A stretch of 64,000 bases of DNA from contig NC_088313.1 of assembly GCF_910592395.1 (NCBI RefSeq), positions 15,514,437 to 15,578,436 on the forward strand. Reading direction: 5' to 3'. Each line of letters opens with the position of its first letter. Positions within the stretch are counted from its first letter, which is position 1. This stretch comes from Lineus longissimus. Lineage: Eukaryota > Nemertea > Pilidiophora > Heteronemertea > Lineidae. Shown piece after piece: positions 51,101 to 63,046 of this stretch. The translations under genes were made by a program, and so were the position numbers. Under the pieces are notes generated by a model, which was given only the letters and a program-made list of their open reading frames with translations, searched no databases and was not told the origin of the DNA.

Positions 51101-54100
51101 GTATTAGTGAACATTACCGCATGGAGTGTTAAAGACAGCCTTTTCACGCCATGTAACCAATCGATGGAGACATAAAACTGGTGACAGGCTGAGCATACTG
51201 ATGCGGTGGCTGGGCGGGATGAACGCAACTCATGCTATTAGACGCATAACATCAATGTCTTGTTTCTTCTTGGAAGAACCACGGGCTTCTTCAAACAGGC
51301 TTAGCGACATGGCAAAACATGTATATACATATACCGGTCTACCTTCCAAAACCTATCCTTAATTGCAAACTATAGTTTTTAAAGAAATCAAATATTCTAT
51401 CAACAACATTAAAATATTGATAGAAAGTTATGTTTTAAACACGAAGCTCATCCATGAGCCCATTAAATTAGGCTTCGATCCGCCCGCTGTACATGTAGGG
51501 CGGACAAGCACCTGTGCACTTTCGTGAACAAGAAAACAGTGTTCGCAACCAAATTCCCCACATCCGAGACGGGGCGAGTATGAACCACAAATTTCATCTC
51601 TCTTGCCTGATTCAGCAGAATGATGAGAGGCTGTCCTGTGAGTCACTAAGGCGGGAAACAGGGGAATATTTACTGTTATTCCAATCATTAGTAATCATCC
51701 GTAGCCATAATAAAGAGCTTCGGTTACTCACAATTTGTTTTGGTCGCCGGTAATCCGCACTCTTGCTTATTGAATAAGAATTGTATCTTTCTTGGCTTTC
51801 AATTTAGGCGGCTATGCTACGTACGAAGGGGGGGGGGGGTTGTTTAGCATTTGCTACTTGTGATTTTGTCCATTTTTATGTTTGGTCCTGCTGCAGCAGC
51901 AAGAAATTGAAGGGGGCCTGCAGAGAAAGTTCATGACTTTTTAAGCAGAAGATGCCGTGTTTTGATTAAACGATGGCCAAGGAGATATTCAACAGAGATA
52001 GATCAGCCTTCTGTCTTAACTCGGAGAAATCAACCAAAAACGTCTCAAAATGCATGACATTTCTGCGGGGTCAGTATTCAGGACAGGAGCTTTGTGAAAA
52101 GCCTTGGATTCAGATCTAGAATGAAGTGAATATCAGCATGTCAATTTGCACATGTTTATAAAACCAGTCCCGTAGCATGAGTTTTGACATCTCTAATTTT
52201 GACGAACTGCCTGATGAGTTTGGTTTTTTTCTCTTCATGGCGAGCCTCGGTAAAAGATGCGCGTCATGGAGATACTGCGTAAATACCTGTGGATATCAAA
52301 TCATAGCACGGGTTTTTCCTTGACCTTCTGCAGGACCAGATTGATCAGTGATTGCGTCAGTTGTAATTTTTTTACTCCAGGTTGGCTACCAATTTCCAAA
52401 TGATTGATGAATCATCATTGCTATGCCAATAAAGCCAAGGCGATCGCATCAATGTAATGGTACTTATGATAAATATTTAGAGATCGATCATCGGTATCGA
52501 GGAAGGATTCAATCAGATTTATTTACATGTGGTCGATCCCTAATTAATGACTCGTCAGTCGAACTGTATATCAGCAAATAATTGATAAACTATTTGGAAA
52601 ACAAAGCTTATCGTTCGTTGATACTGTTGCAGTCGACAAAAAGGTGCAAATTTGTACTTGTAAATAAACAAATAAAATAAAATTGTATTCATTTAAATTA
52701 GGATATAGCTCAGAAACTTCACGTATATGCAAAATTAAGGGGCCGTATAAGAGACATTGTTAATTGCAGATAACAAGTGAAACGTCTGAAATTAGGGGGG
52801 GGGGGGGTCCAATACTTCTCCCAAAAGTTGTTATATTTTTTTAGATACATGTACATGTAATTATGTAAGTTATCAACTTGTCAAATATCATTTCTGTTAA
52901 ATTCGAACTCAATAAAGATCACTCTTAGCACTGTCTAGATTTATTAAACAACATACACAAATCCTTAAGCCTTGTGGTCGTAAAAGATTTCCGAAGGGGG
53001 AGTTTTGGTTGCTGATTCTAATTTTACGATGTTTTTCTTTGTATACGATGCTTAAGATTACTCTTCCGGTAGTTGGCCAAGGTTTTGGCGGACCGACTTC
53101 GGCCGAGCCCGTCCACCCACACGCAGGTGCTAGTAATGACCGGCACATGAAACTCGTGGCTGTGAAATATAAAATTGAAGCAGTTGTCAAAGTTCCAACT
53201 CCAAATGTGTACTTTGCTTTTAATATCACAGATCCTTGACAAGCCTCGTTGACAAGGCGGTCTAAGTCAAAGACACCAGGTGCGAACCTTGCACCAAATG
53301 TGAAGTACTACCCTATCATAAACGCATTGTAGCCACAGTGTCAACTGTTATAATATTGTGTATATCGCCGCGGATTGATAAATGGCATGAAATCACACTC
53401 AGGATAACCGGCGATTGTTATCCAATTTTTGGTTAAGTTGACCACTAAAGATAGGCCGCGAAGTTTACATGTTTAAGTCGAAAATGAGCGAATTAAACTC
53501 ATGTTTTCGCGCTGATAAGTCATGTATATTTCGATACAATGAGATAAATCTGAATAAGATTATGTTGATTCAATTTTTATAGAGGATATATCATGCTAAC
53601 CCTTTATCTTGAAAAGTATACAATTGTTATGTCGATATGCTTAATTTCGGCTTATAAACCTGAAGCTTCAATAACAGACTAATTTTGTAATTTTGGCTAT
53701 TAAGTATTTGATATGTGTTTTCAGCACCTTAGTTAGCTTTATCATAATGTGCCACATATTGTGAGCTTACAGCATCTTTTTATGATTATCGAAACAAAAA
53801 TGAATTTACTGAGGTTTGAAGATTCTAGTGCATGAAGGTGATCTAAAGTGCATTTTCGTCCATTTTGAGACAATGGGCAACATGGCTGGATGAATAAGAG
53901 GGAAAAGCTTTCTCAAAGGCATAATTGTTCGGAACATATGACCCATGTTTTGAGTGGAGTCGTTTAGAATACCAGTGAAGATAAGGAGGCTGCGGCATTG
54001 CGGTCAACATCCCGCTGGTCCTGTTATGGGATGCGGACTAATGCGCGCCGTGATATGGTGCGAAGGGCCGAGGGCTATAGACCTGAGCAATTGTCCGGCC

Positions 54101-56153
54101 ATCAAAGCTACACCATCTTCTATCACCCGGCCATATTGTCCGTGACCACACAGAAGATCAAGCGGCCTCGAAACACAAGCGAATTATACAAAGAATGTGT
54201 TTTTAATAACGGCGCTTTTGTTGCGGAAGAGTTTCGGCAACGATGCAGGGAAACACGGCAGAATGACAAGACTGCGCCAACGCTTCCTTATTATGTTATG
54301 ACAAAGGGTAGATCTCCCCTCAGCATACCCAAAGGCCATTGCTTTCATTTTTCGTGACTTTTTGATGATGTTGACGCATGATGATTTCGGACAAGATGGA
54401 TAATGTTCACGGTATCTTGGTTGCTTTGTGTTACAGTCATAGATGAAAGATATACGTGTGATATTCTGTAAAGGTCTAGTGAGCACAGCAGGGATGGGCA
54501 TGGCCTAGAGGCTGAGGAATTATAGTTGGGCACTACCACGGAAACCGCAGACATAACACCAGTTGATGCGAAAGATCGGTAGCGATAACATGTAGAAATT
54601 TGAATGGATGTGAATTAATTTATTGGCCGCAATGCCGATCCAGTTCAGATACCAAGTCATGCAAATTTGATGACCAACAGGATATCGAGATTTATAGGAT
54701 GCTTCGCCTTGCCACTCTTCTCAGAAATCGTTCGTATAGACATGGTGAATGTATGTGTGATGCAAAAAATTTAAACGCTTCGAAAAGTGCAGGTAGTGCG
54801 TGCATGTAGAAATACATGTAGATGTCAAATTTACTTGGCATTCGTCATACATGTATTGAATACAAACAAAATACTATGTGCCATTCTGCACATTCAGTGT
54901 GTATGGACATGCCAAGTTATTCTGAAATCGACATTAAACAGTGTTTTAAAATGTACATACATTGGCTAAGTCCATAGTCTTCTAGTGATCTGTTGCCTGA
55001 GAGTTCATGAAAGAAATGAATGAAAAAGTGTTAAGAATGCATACTGAATATCGTACATACGTGGTAATATCAAATGAATGTAGTACATGGTCCCTGTTAC
55101 AGTCGAATTTATTTTATCTAATACGCTATTTTTCAAAACTGAAAAATTGCATTAAATGTTGGTTAATCTCACTTAATTTGTGAACGTTCATGAAATATAA
55201 ACCAAATTATCGTCCATTGCTATTTGGCATTTGAAAAATCTTAAAATCTGAAATGCTGGTTGAAAAGGAGTGTGATTTTTTTAAAGTTTTGATTGGTCAG
55301 TACACAGAGCTTTTATTCTGCCTTGTGAAAGCATAATAAGTCTTGTGACATTGTTTTTATTAGTAATTCCCTCAAGGACAGAAGTCATACGTCTTGACCT
55401 AATAATTTGAAAATAAATGGCCCAATTGTAAACTTATAGAGCAAATGCATGACCGTATTTCTAAGTTTACTCTGTGGAAAATCCTCAGGTCAGTTAATAG
55501 TGTTCCATCCCAACACGTTGAAGTTGAACAGACTAAAAATCGAAATCATGTTAAATGTTCGAATACTGCTTGACAATACACAATCACTCACGATATTACT
55601 CATTTACAAAATACTTTCAAAAAACTTCTTAAATAAAGCTTTGTCCGTCTGGTGTAGTTAACTGTGCAACACTCATGTATTCTTTTGCAAAGAAAGTGAT
55701 ATATACATGTACATGAGTTAGAGTTTTATTCTGAGGTATAAGAAGTACTGAAAATACCATTCTGTCAGACTGTTGAACAAGTCTACGTGCGAGGTGTTAG
55801 AATACAAATAAATATCGGGAGGGTTCGAATACAATTATTAAATGAATGAACAACGGTGCCACTGCTTGAGTTTGTAAATTATTAAAGCACTGGACCGCGA
55901 TCATAATCTTGAATACTGATATTTATCAAAATCATAATTAGACTGTCAAAATCAATCATCCTAACCAAAAATATGAACATTCATATAATGAAAGAATATC
56001 GAAATAACGATTTTTATCCTTCTCATAGCTTGCCGTACTGTCACGACTGAAAGCTATGTTTGAACATGGATGGAGTTAAACACGATACACTGAGGAATGT
56101 ATCTATTTATGATTGTAATGGCATGCAGAATGAAGATGGAAAATAATATTTAC
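48125..56153 (-). other. Nkx6 intron 1 (8.0 kb)
   Basis: The intron runs from donor GTAAAT (after CAG, 56153) to the TTTTGTATTTTCCAG acceptor. No coding exon, RNA gene or clear transposon is supported inside it. It contains G12 and G13 runs (51828 and 52795), a second copy of the 20-mer at 50616-50635, and a cluster of TACATGTA words at 52846-55710. Regulatory elements of developmental genes often lie in such introns, but I cannot identify them from one sequence. Confidence 0.9.
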
Positions 56154-56610
56154 CTGGAGGCCGCCATGCTGGACTCTGCATAATCCCGGGCCAATATATG
56201 GGTGTCCGTCCAGGCAACTCCGCCAAGGGTTTAGAAAACCGAGCCTGTGGGTTGAAATACATCCCCGCGTTTACCCTTTGTAAAGCTCCTAGCTGCTGTA
56301 ACTGCATAAGTTGAGAACCTCTACTCAAGATGTCTTGGATCCCATGTGGGGTGGAGGGAGAGCTAAGAGTCTGTTTGATCGACGCCTGGGTGTATGGAGA
56401 AGTCTGAGTGAGCATGGCCGTCGTTGCCGGAACTTTCATCTCCGTCATGTTGTGGAGGGCGGCCAAAGGAGGGCTACTCAACACGAATGCACTTTGCCGA
56501 GAATTGTCCATGTTCATATTAACGTGATTGAGAAGGGAGGCCATGGCCGTAGGGCTAGGGTTTTGATACCCTGCCGTAGACCCCTCCGAAACTCCACAGT
56601 AGTCCAACAT
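56154..56610 (-). CDS. Nkx6: Nkx6 homeobox gene, exon 1 (N-terminal region)
   Basis: The exon encodes residues 1-152 plus one base. Conserved Nkx6 blocks occur in order: SAFVLSSPPLAALHNMTEMK (40-59, the TN/eh1-like repressor region thought to bind Groucho), PHGIQDILSR (88-97) and PLAELPGRTPIYWPGIMQS (128-146). Exon 1 ends CAG|GTAAAT in phase 1. The frame is open upstream to a TAA at 56668-56670. I place the start at the first ATG (56610), although its context is weak (C at -3). ATGs at 56544 and 56511 have better contexts, and the latter would match where vertebrate proteins align (MDNSRQSAF). An upstream exon is not excluded, but no good acceptor is seen. The total protein is 271 residues. 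Confidence 0.93.
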
Positions 56611-59600
56611 CTGTAGGCCCTCCGTCCCCGTCGGGCTCAAATTCCCTTTCGACAACACTTTGGTTATTTAGGAAGGCCTTCCACGTGAGTTAAACTTCGC
56701 GATATTTAACGAAGATGTGCCGTATAAGGAAGTATAATTATCTCGAGATAATCTCCCCAGTATTAAAAATCGGTGAATTCAAAGATTTCGATTTATCAAA
56801 ATCGCTTCAAATCTCATAATAGATTATCGATGTGTTTGACCAGGTTACATCAGGGTAAACGATACCCACATCAAAGGGACCGCCTCTTGAGAAATGTGTC
56901 CTGGTAAAAAGGTGTAAGTCCTGATATTGTGCCGACCTGATATTGTGAACTGACCTGTCCCCCTCGCTCACTGAGTATCAAATGCATAGCCGGTCTGGCG
57001 GTCCTGCTCATTTGAAGTTAGTTGTTAGTCGACATGTTCGCATGATTGACGAAGAGTCATCAATCATCAGTCAACACAGATTGATCACATTCGAATGCCG
57101 CTACCTCGCGACCTACAACCTCAGGTCGCCTTTGTAGAACCCGCACACACCTTCCCACACATTTCATCCCGCAATTGATACGGCGACAGCTTGGAACGAG
57201 GCTTACTCGACCTGTTGAACGAATCTGCCGTTTGATTGGCCGGTCAGCGGGGGTTGGCCTTAATGAGATGTAAAGAGGCTTTCGATTGGATGAGCGCTCT
57301 CGAGATGACACTGAGCCACGTTCCGGGCTCTAGACAGACGGTAATGATGTGGTTTCTTTATTAGCCGATACAAAGCGGATGCTCTACGCAAGTATTCCAC
57401 TTTGCTTGTTATTTCATCTTGGAGTAACATTAAGACTGATCTCACATCAGAGCATTAATGGCATTTGACGCACATGGAATCATATCAATTCTACGCTGAT
57501 GCGTTGGTATCAACTTTTGTCCCGTTGTCTATTTTTATCTATCGGGGCCCAATAAAGAATTTGAGAGACTATAAAATCTCAGGGTTGAATGACGATTCCG
57601 CTTTACTTGGCATTCTACAAGCGACCATTTTTGCCTTAGGAAACATCAAATTAACACCCTTTTCACCCGTCTCATTCCAAAGCGTGAAATTAAGATGCGA
57701 GAAGGCTGCCCGCCCTTCGCCATAAAACTGTCACCCTGAAGTAATGAATTGGCGCATAATGTCCTGCATACGTATTAACTGAACAACTCAATTAAAAAAA
57801 GAGGCATTGTCATCAATTTATTGAGATTTCCTTACAAACTACTTGATTTTTTCTTAAAATTCTTGACCTTAACTTAAATCCCCTTATTAATGACTTTTAT
57901 ATTCTTTTTACACTGGAAAATTTATTTAGGCAAGTTCCGAGTCTTTGTTATCTAGTAATGGGGATCAAAATGTGACAGATTTTGGGAGGTCACTTTAATT
58001 TTGGACGTCGTAGTTAATTACAAATTCGTTATCATAGAATATCCATTTCACATTTAATCATCACAAATACTTCTCCATAAACTATTGCCAAAATTAAGTA
58101 TTATGTCATTTGAACATCCATTCTTATTTTTCGTAGATCTTCAAAACAATTCCGCCGAAGAAACTTCGTGCGCTGCGTGAAAATGTAGAAGTTTAATTTA
58201 AATTTAAACAATATCTTTTTAGATCAATGGCTATTGATTGTGTCCAGACATTCGAAATAGATAGATTTGCGGGTGCAAGTAGGCCTTATCATTTGTTTGT
58301 CAAGTTTGCGGTAGTCTCCAACAGGCCAGATATAGATTATTTGCAATCCAATCAAAGTATATAACGTGACAAAAAGATGATTACAGAAAGCAATCTAATA
58401 GCACACTCAGAACACTTCTATTGGGGTTGTAGGCACACCCCCTTTTGTTAAAATCACAGGCAGGCTCATCAAATTTCGAAAAAATAGGTAATTTTCGGTG
58501 ATTGAATCAAAATATTGTTGAAGACGCATGCGGGCCGATTCACACTCTTAACTGTAAATATTTATATTTATATTTATTACTATTTGCTTTTTTGTGTTTG
58601 TTTGTTTAGATCTGCCTTGACACATGCATATATTAGAAAAAAACGTTATCAACTTTCGATCAATGATACTCGCTATACTAGTGAGACTTCTTGGTGTCGA
58701 CACGAAACCTTAAGTTTTCATCAAGGTTTGCTTCGGCAGAATCCTCGTTTTAGCCGTATGGTTACATGAAACTATCATCTCGAGTTATCTTACTGCATGA
58801 TTGTCAAACAACTCCATTACATAGAGTTTATAATCTGCTTCTCTTCGAGCAATAATTAAGATCTAGTGGCATTCTACAAGAACCAAGCACCAGACCTCAA
58901 ATCGGGAACAAGCCAGCAAATTCAATTTTCGGGAATTGAAGTGCGGTTTAATTAAAACATGAATCGCTTTACGCATAAAATATTGCCTATAAATTCGATA
59001 AAATTAATTTAAGTGGCATCTCTGCGGTGATATAGCAGCGACAAACTCGCTTGTTAGTCTCCATTATGTTGTAGTATTCAAGCTGAAGTTGGTATTAATC
59101 TTTAATGAAGACAAACTAGAGGACTATCGAGGCGGGAGGGGAATTAACCATTGATTAGTAGCCACCAAGTGGTACACGGGTCGATAGAAAAGACGACTTG
59201 TCCTGGTGGACGGCAGATGGAGGGTCTTAAATAGAAAGGAAGGGAAGCATTCAGAACATTTTGCGTCAACAGTCTCGTGGGTAATATCCCCCCCCCCCCT
59301 TCTTTTCTCTTTTGCAGTTTTACGGTCATACCGGCTGGCGATCCGATCTAGCATCTACACCACTGCGGCCGACTATCGACAAATTGAATAATTAATGGAT
59401 GTCATTTACAGCTTCTTTAGGCTACCAATCGAACTGAAAGCCAAATTATTATCATAACTCCGTGACATTAAATTTTCCGGTTCTTTCGTTCCGTCGAGTT
59501 AACATCTGCCCCTGATAGCACTGCCGAGAAACGAACGGGTTGAAAACCCGCGGAGACGTTAACCGAAACGATGATCTAAAACTTATTAGATCCTCCGCGA

Positions 59601-61838
59601 GAAAACTTTTAATCAGTCGCGACTTAATCAATTAGAGAATGCGTATTGCGTTTAATGTTGATAATAACGCCAAGACATTTTATTGTTCATTTGAGTCCGC
59701 CTAAATGCACAACGTTAATCAGTGAGCAGTGTGACCTTAATTTCGCCAGGTCCCTAGGGTATCATAAGGCGGTAGTACCATAGATCAAATTCTGGCTCAC
59801 GACGTTCACCAAGAGACTCGATAGTAATTAAGGCACCACTTTCTTCCATGGGCACTGTTTACACAGACATCTTGGTGGAATTATTACCCGGATGAATTAA
59901 TTTCACGTTTCGCGATTATGGACTCTTAACGCTAGTTTATTGTAGACCGTTTGGCAATGTTAGCTATGTTTTGTTCTTCGCTCGTTCTTTTTATTGTTTT
60001 TCTACCATTCTTGCATCTTGATTGCCATTCATGACGTGATAAGTATCAACTTTAGTGAAACAATTGCGAATGTTGGGTTTTGTATCCTATGGCCGGGAAT
60101 TAATCCAGGCTCCTCAATCATGCTCAAGTCTGTTTTCCCATACTCCGAGCAGTGTAGTGTGATGTGGCGGTCCCAGTATCATTGTTTAAAATAGATATAT
60201 TCCCCTTTAAGCTACCAGCGTTAAGGGCAAATAATGAGTCAAAGGGATAATATTACAGGATGCATGGCTAGAGAGACCAACCACATGTAACATGAACGAG
60301 GCACACTTCAAAATTATTGGTTGATACTACGTTATCGGGAAATTACTACATTATCAGTTGTAACAAGCGCAAGGCAAGTAAAAAAAGTTCTGTTGACTTT
60401 ACTATAATGCTTGTTGTGGCCGCGAAAAAGGAGGTGAATTGGGTTTCAAAATGGGGCCTCGGAAATGCGTTGAAAGTTTGCAACTTTTGGCTTAGAACGT
60501 GTGGATCGTATCTGAGAGAGTCTGTTAGTATACGGTTACAATCACGGGCTGAATCAAATTTTAAATTGCAATCAGTATACATATACATGTTACAGAGTCA
60601 TTGCTACATGATGCTCTCTTAATCGGGGGTAAAATATCAACAGAACTTGTTACCCTTTAGATTTAATTTACCTCAATTGCTAACATATCTGGATTAAGTG
60701 ACTTCAAATATCTTGATGCGAAAATAAAAGTCAATTATCGACGAATAACCTCTAGTTACTTTCCTTGCAAAGCATCTTTTGATACCAATAGGATATCATG
60801 ATTGAGATCATACGAGGGGCTTGACACAATTCTCATCACCTTGCCTACCGACTTACGTATTTCAAGTGATCATAGCTTCGTGTCGAGGTGTAGATACGTT
60901 GCAAGTTCATATCAAATAGCTCTTTCATTATCGGTGAAGTAATTGTGCAGTCTTGGGTGAAATTTATCGTGAGAACGATTTGTTTGTACTAGGAGTCAGA
61001 CAGATGCTTTTGGATAGGTTACAAAAATCAAATTTTTAATCATCAATGTCAACAAAATGCACTTTTCCTCATCCAATATATTGAAAAACGCCTATTTTTG
61101 CGATTTTGCAAAATTGCTTGAACCCTGTTGATAAAAGATCCTTTAGTCTGAGGGCCGATATGACAATCATGTTAAACTGATAAATTATTCTAAATCTGGA
61201 TTTAGGATGCCTTGCTCATTCCAAAACTATTGCACGGCAATAATCAGGCATTAAATTTCAACACGTTCTCTTCCAATAGCCCCAAGGCCCCCTTAAAAGG
61301 AATTGGTACAGTTTTAATGGTGATGTGGTCGGCGACTTGGACCAAAGCTCCTATTGAACTAACAACGCGAGCTCAATCCATATGCTTTGTCGCGCCCCTT
61401 GATACGAGTGGAAGGAGTAGGATTCGAGTGGGGATATACTAGGCTTACAGGCTTGCTCGAGTAGCACTAGGGCATAGTGTTCTTGGGTGTTTGGGTTGCA
61501 GATGGCGGGCGTAAAATAACAAAGTTGTCGCAATCGAATGCAGTGGAAACTTACATGTACAAATGTACACTATACACCCAACAATTTTCCGAACCCTCAC
61601 GACCAGTCCGACACTTCTCAAAGTCTTCCGAATGATGAAACGATAAAATATGGTCTTTCTTCGATCCTTAATGTTAAGTTAACCAATGTAATCCATTTGT
61701 AAGACATCAACCATCTTTCATAAAACATATAACAGTAGACCAATAACCATGTTTTTCTTATACGCCGTGTGTTGATCTTTTCCAACATTCCAGGTCGTGC
61801 AAACCACCCTTCTTGTCCTACTATTCTCAAGCAATGGG
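56611..61838. other. Upstream flank of the Nkx6 gene
   Basis: No further coding exon is supported. It holds a perfect 16-bp palindrome at 56737-56752, a duplicated 12-mer (CCTGATATTGTG at 56920 and 56936), a C12 run at 59288-59299 and a short AT-rich simple stretch near 58555-58580. The promoter should lie just above 56670, but no TATA box or initiator stands out. Confidence 0.4.
56737..56752. promoter_or_regulatory. 16-bp perfect palindrome upstream of Nkx6
   Basis: ATTATCTCGAGATAAT equals its own reverse complement and sits about 130 bp upstream of the chosen Nkx6 start. It contains divergent TATC/GATA half-sites around an XhoI-type CTCGAG core. Binding by a dimeric or GATA-type factor is only a possibility. 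Confidence 0.35.
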
Positions 61839-61941
61839 GTATATGTGTTCCGCGCTAATTACCGATTAGCGCCATCTTAAGATTGCGCTGCGCATTCTTA
61901 GGATCGGTTAATTGCGCGGCAATCTCGAGATCGCGCAAGGG
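61839..61941 (+). repeat. Left terminal inverted repeat
   Basis: This copy begins near TATATGTGTTCCGCGC and ends CGCGCAAGGG. It is unusually rich in TGCGC and GCGC words compared with the A+T-rich surroundings. Confidence 0.8.
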
Positions 61942-62388
61942 TGAGCGTGCGCTTTTTGCCGATTGCGCATTTTAGAGATGATGATACTTTTACATGTTCA
62001 GCTTTGCATTGCCATTGGTAGCTTTATTTTTCACCTAATTTTTTGCTACACCAACAGTCACATTACTGTCATGTGACTGTCTATGGGATGCTGAAAGTAA
62101 ATTAATTTCTCACTATGACACTTTGACCAATATTTACTGACCATCATCTCAGAAGCCTAATTAGCAGTGGTAATTAATGCGGCCATGCCTTTGATAATGT
62201 GAACAGATCTCACTATGACACTTTTTGACGAATATGATATGACTTACTCTCCACAAGGGACGACATTTTCTTTGTCACCAAAGGTGGGATTATAGTCTAA
62301 TGAATAACGTAGGGGACAATATTTTCTTTCGCACTAAGTGTCCTTTATTCACATTGATGATTATGAACGGCCCCTTACCCCGGTGTAA

Positions 62389-62420
62389 TGTTTTTGAGTG
62401 TTTCTGTTTTTGAGTGTTTC
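62389..62420. repeat. 16-bp tandem duplication inside the TIR element
   Basis: TGTTTTTGAGTGTTTC is repeated exactly twice, at 62389-62404 and 62405-62420. Confidence 0.9.
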
Positions 62421-62943
62421 CCCTCATTGTTTGGGAACGCTCAAAAATAGATTGACGAGTTTTTCTGTGTATCCCTCCTATTGAAAAGTCATGGTCTCTC
62501 TAGCTGCCTATTGTTTGGAAACACTGAAACATGGGGAACAACCACAGATGTTACACCGGCCCTTACCCTAAATCTAACAATCCCTGAACAATCATTGAAC
62601 AATAGAACGAATTCTACTACTATAGTTTTACCTGTTGTTGTGGGACAAGGGAGACTAGTGTCTCGTGACAGTAGTACGTAGGGGACACCATTTTCTTTCA
62701 CACCAAGTTTCCCGTCCTCGTTTTCTTGTAACATTGCAGAAGTTGATGGGACTTTTCACAAAATTCAAGCCCATGATCCGTGCGGAAGATTATTGTTGGA
62801 ATGGCAACCCATAGTTCATATATTTCATCATAATTTATGCAGTCTGATGTTGCAAATTCTCGGAGAGAACACAATAAGTCAGTTATATTATTTGCAGGAC
62901 AATCATTCATCATTCGTTCATTGGCTCGCAAGACCCCCCAACT

Positions 62944-63046
62944 CCCTTGCGCGATCTCGAGATTGCCGCGCAATTATAGGATCCTAAGAATGCGCAGCGC
63001 AATCTTAAGATAGCGCAGATCGGTAAAATGCGCGGAACATATGTAC
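62944..63046 (-). repeat. Right terminal inverted repeat
   Basis: It starts CCCTTGCGCGATCTCGAG and ends GCGCGGAACATATGTAC, the reverse complement of the left terminus with scattered substitutions. Confidence 0.8.

Larger units (their letters stand above)
61839..63046. mobile_element. Non-autonomous DNA transposon with 103-bp inverted repeats
   Basis: The left terminus (61839-61941) and right terminus (62944-63046) are inverted repeats about 103 bp long and roughly 90 percent alike. They include a nearly perfect core (AAGATTGCGCTGCGCATTCT and CGGCAATCTCGAGATCGCGC). A TA dinucleotide lies at each outer end (61840-61841 and 63044-63045), which would fit a TA target site as used by Tc1/mariner-like elements; that is inference. 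The 1.0 kb interior has no transposase. Its 91-codon minus-strand frame (62698-62973) has no recognised domain. The interior carries several sub-repeats and hairpins, described in the findings. Confidence 0.8.

Noticed and set aside
52909-53242. Overlapping frames of 72-106 codons on both strands.
   Set aside because: No conserved motif, no splice-site support, and mutual overlap in three frames suggests a chance stop-poor patch.
53240-53310. Weak tRNA-like phrase (GGCGGTCTAAG .. GGTGCGAACC).
   Set aside because: The B box lacks the TTC core and no cloverleaf forms. There is too little to call even a SINE.
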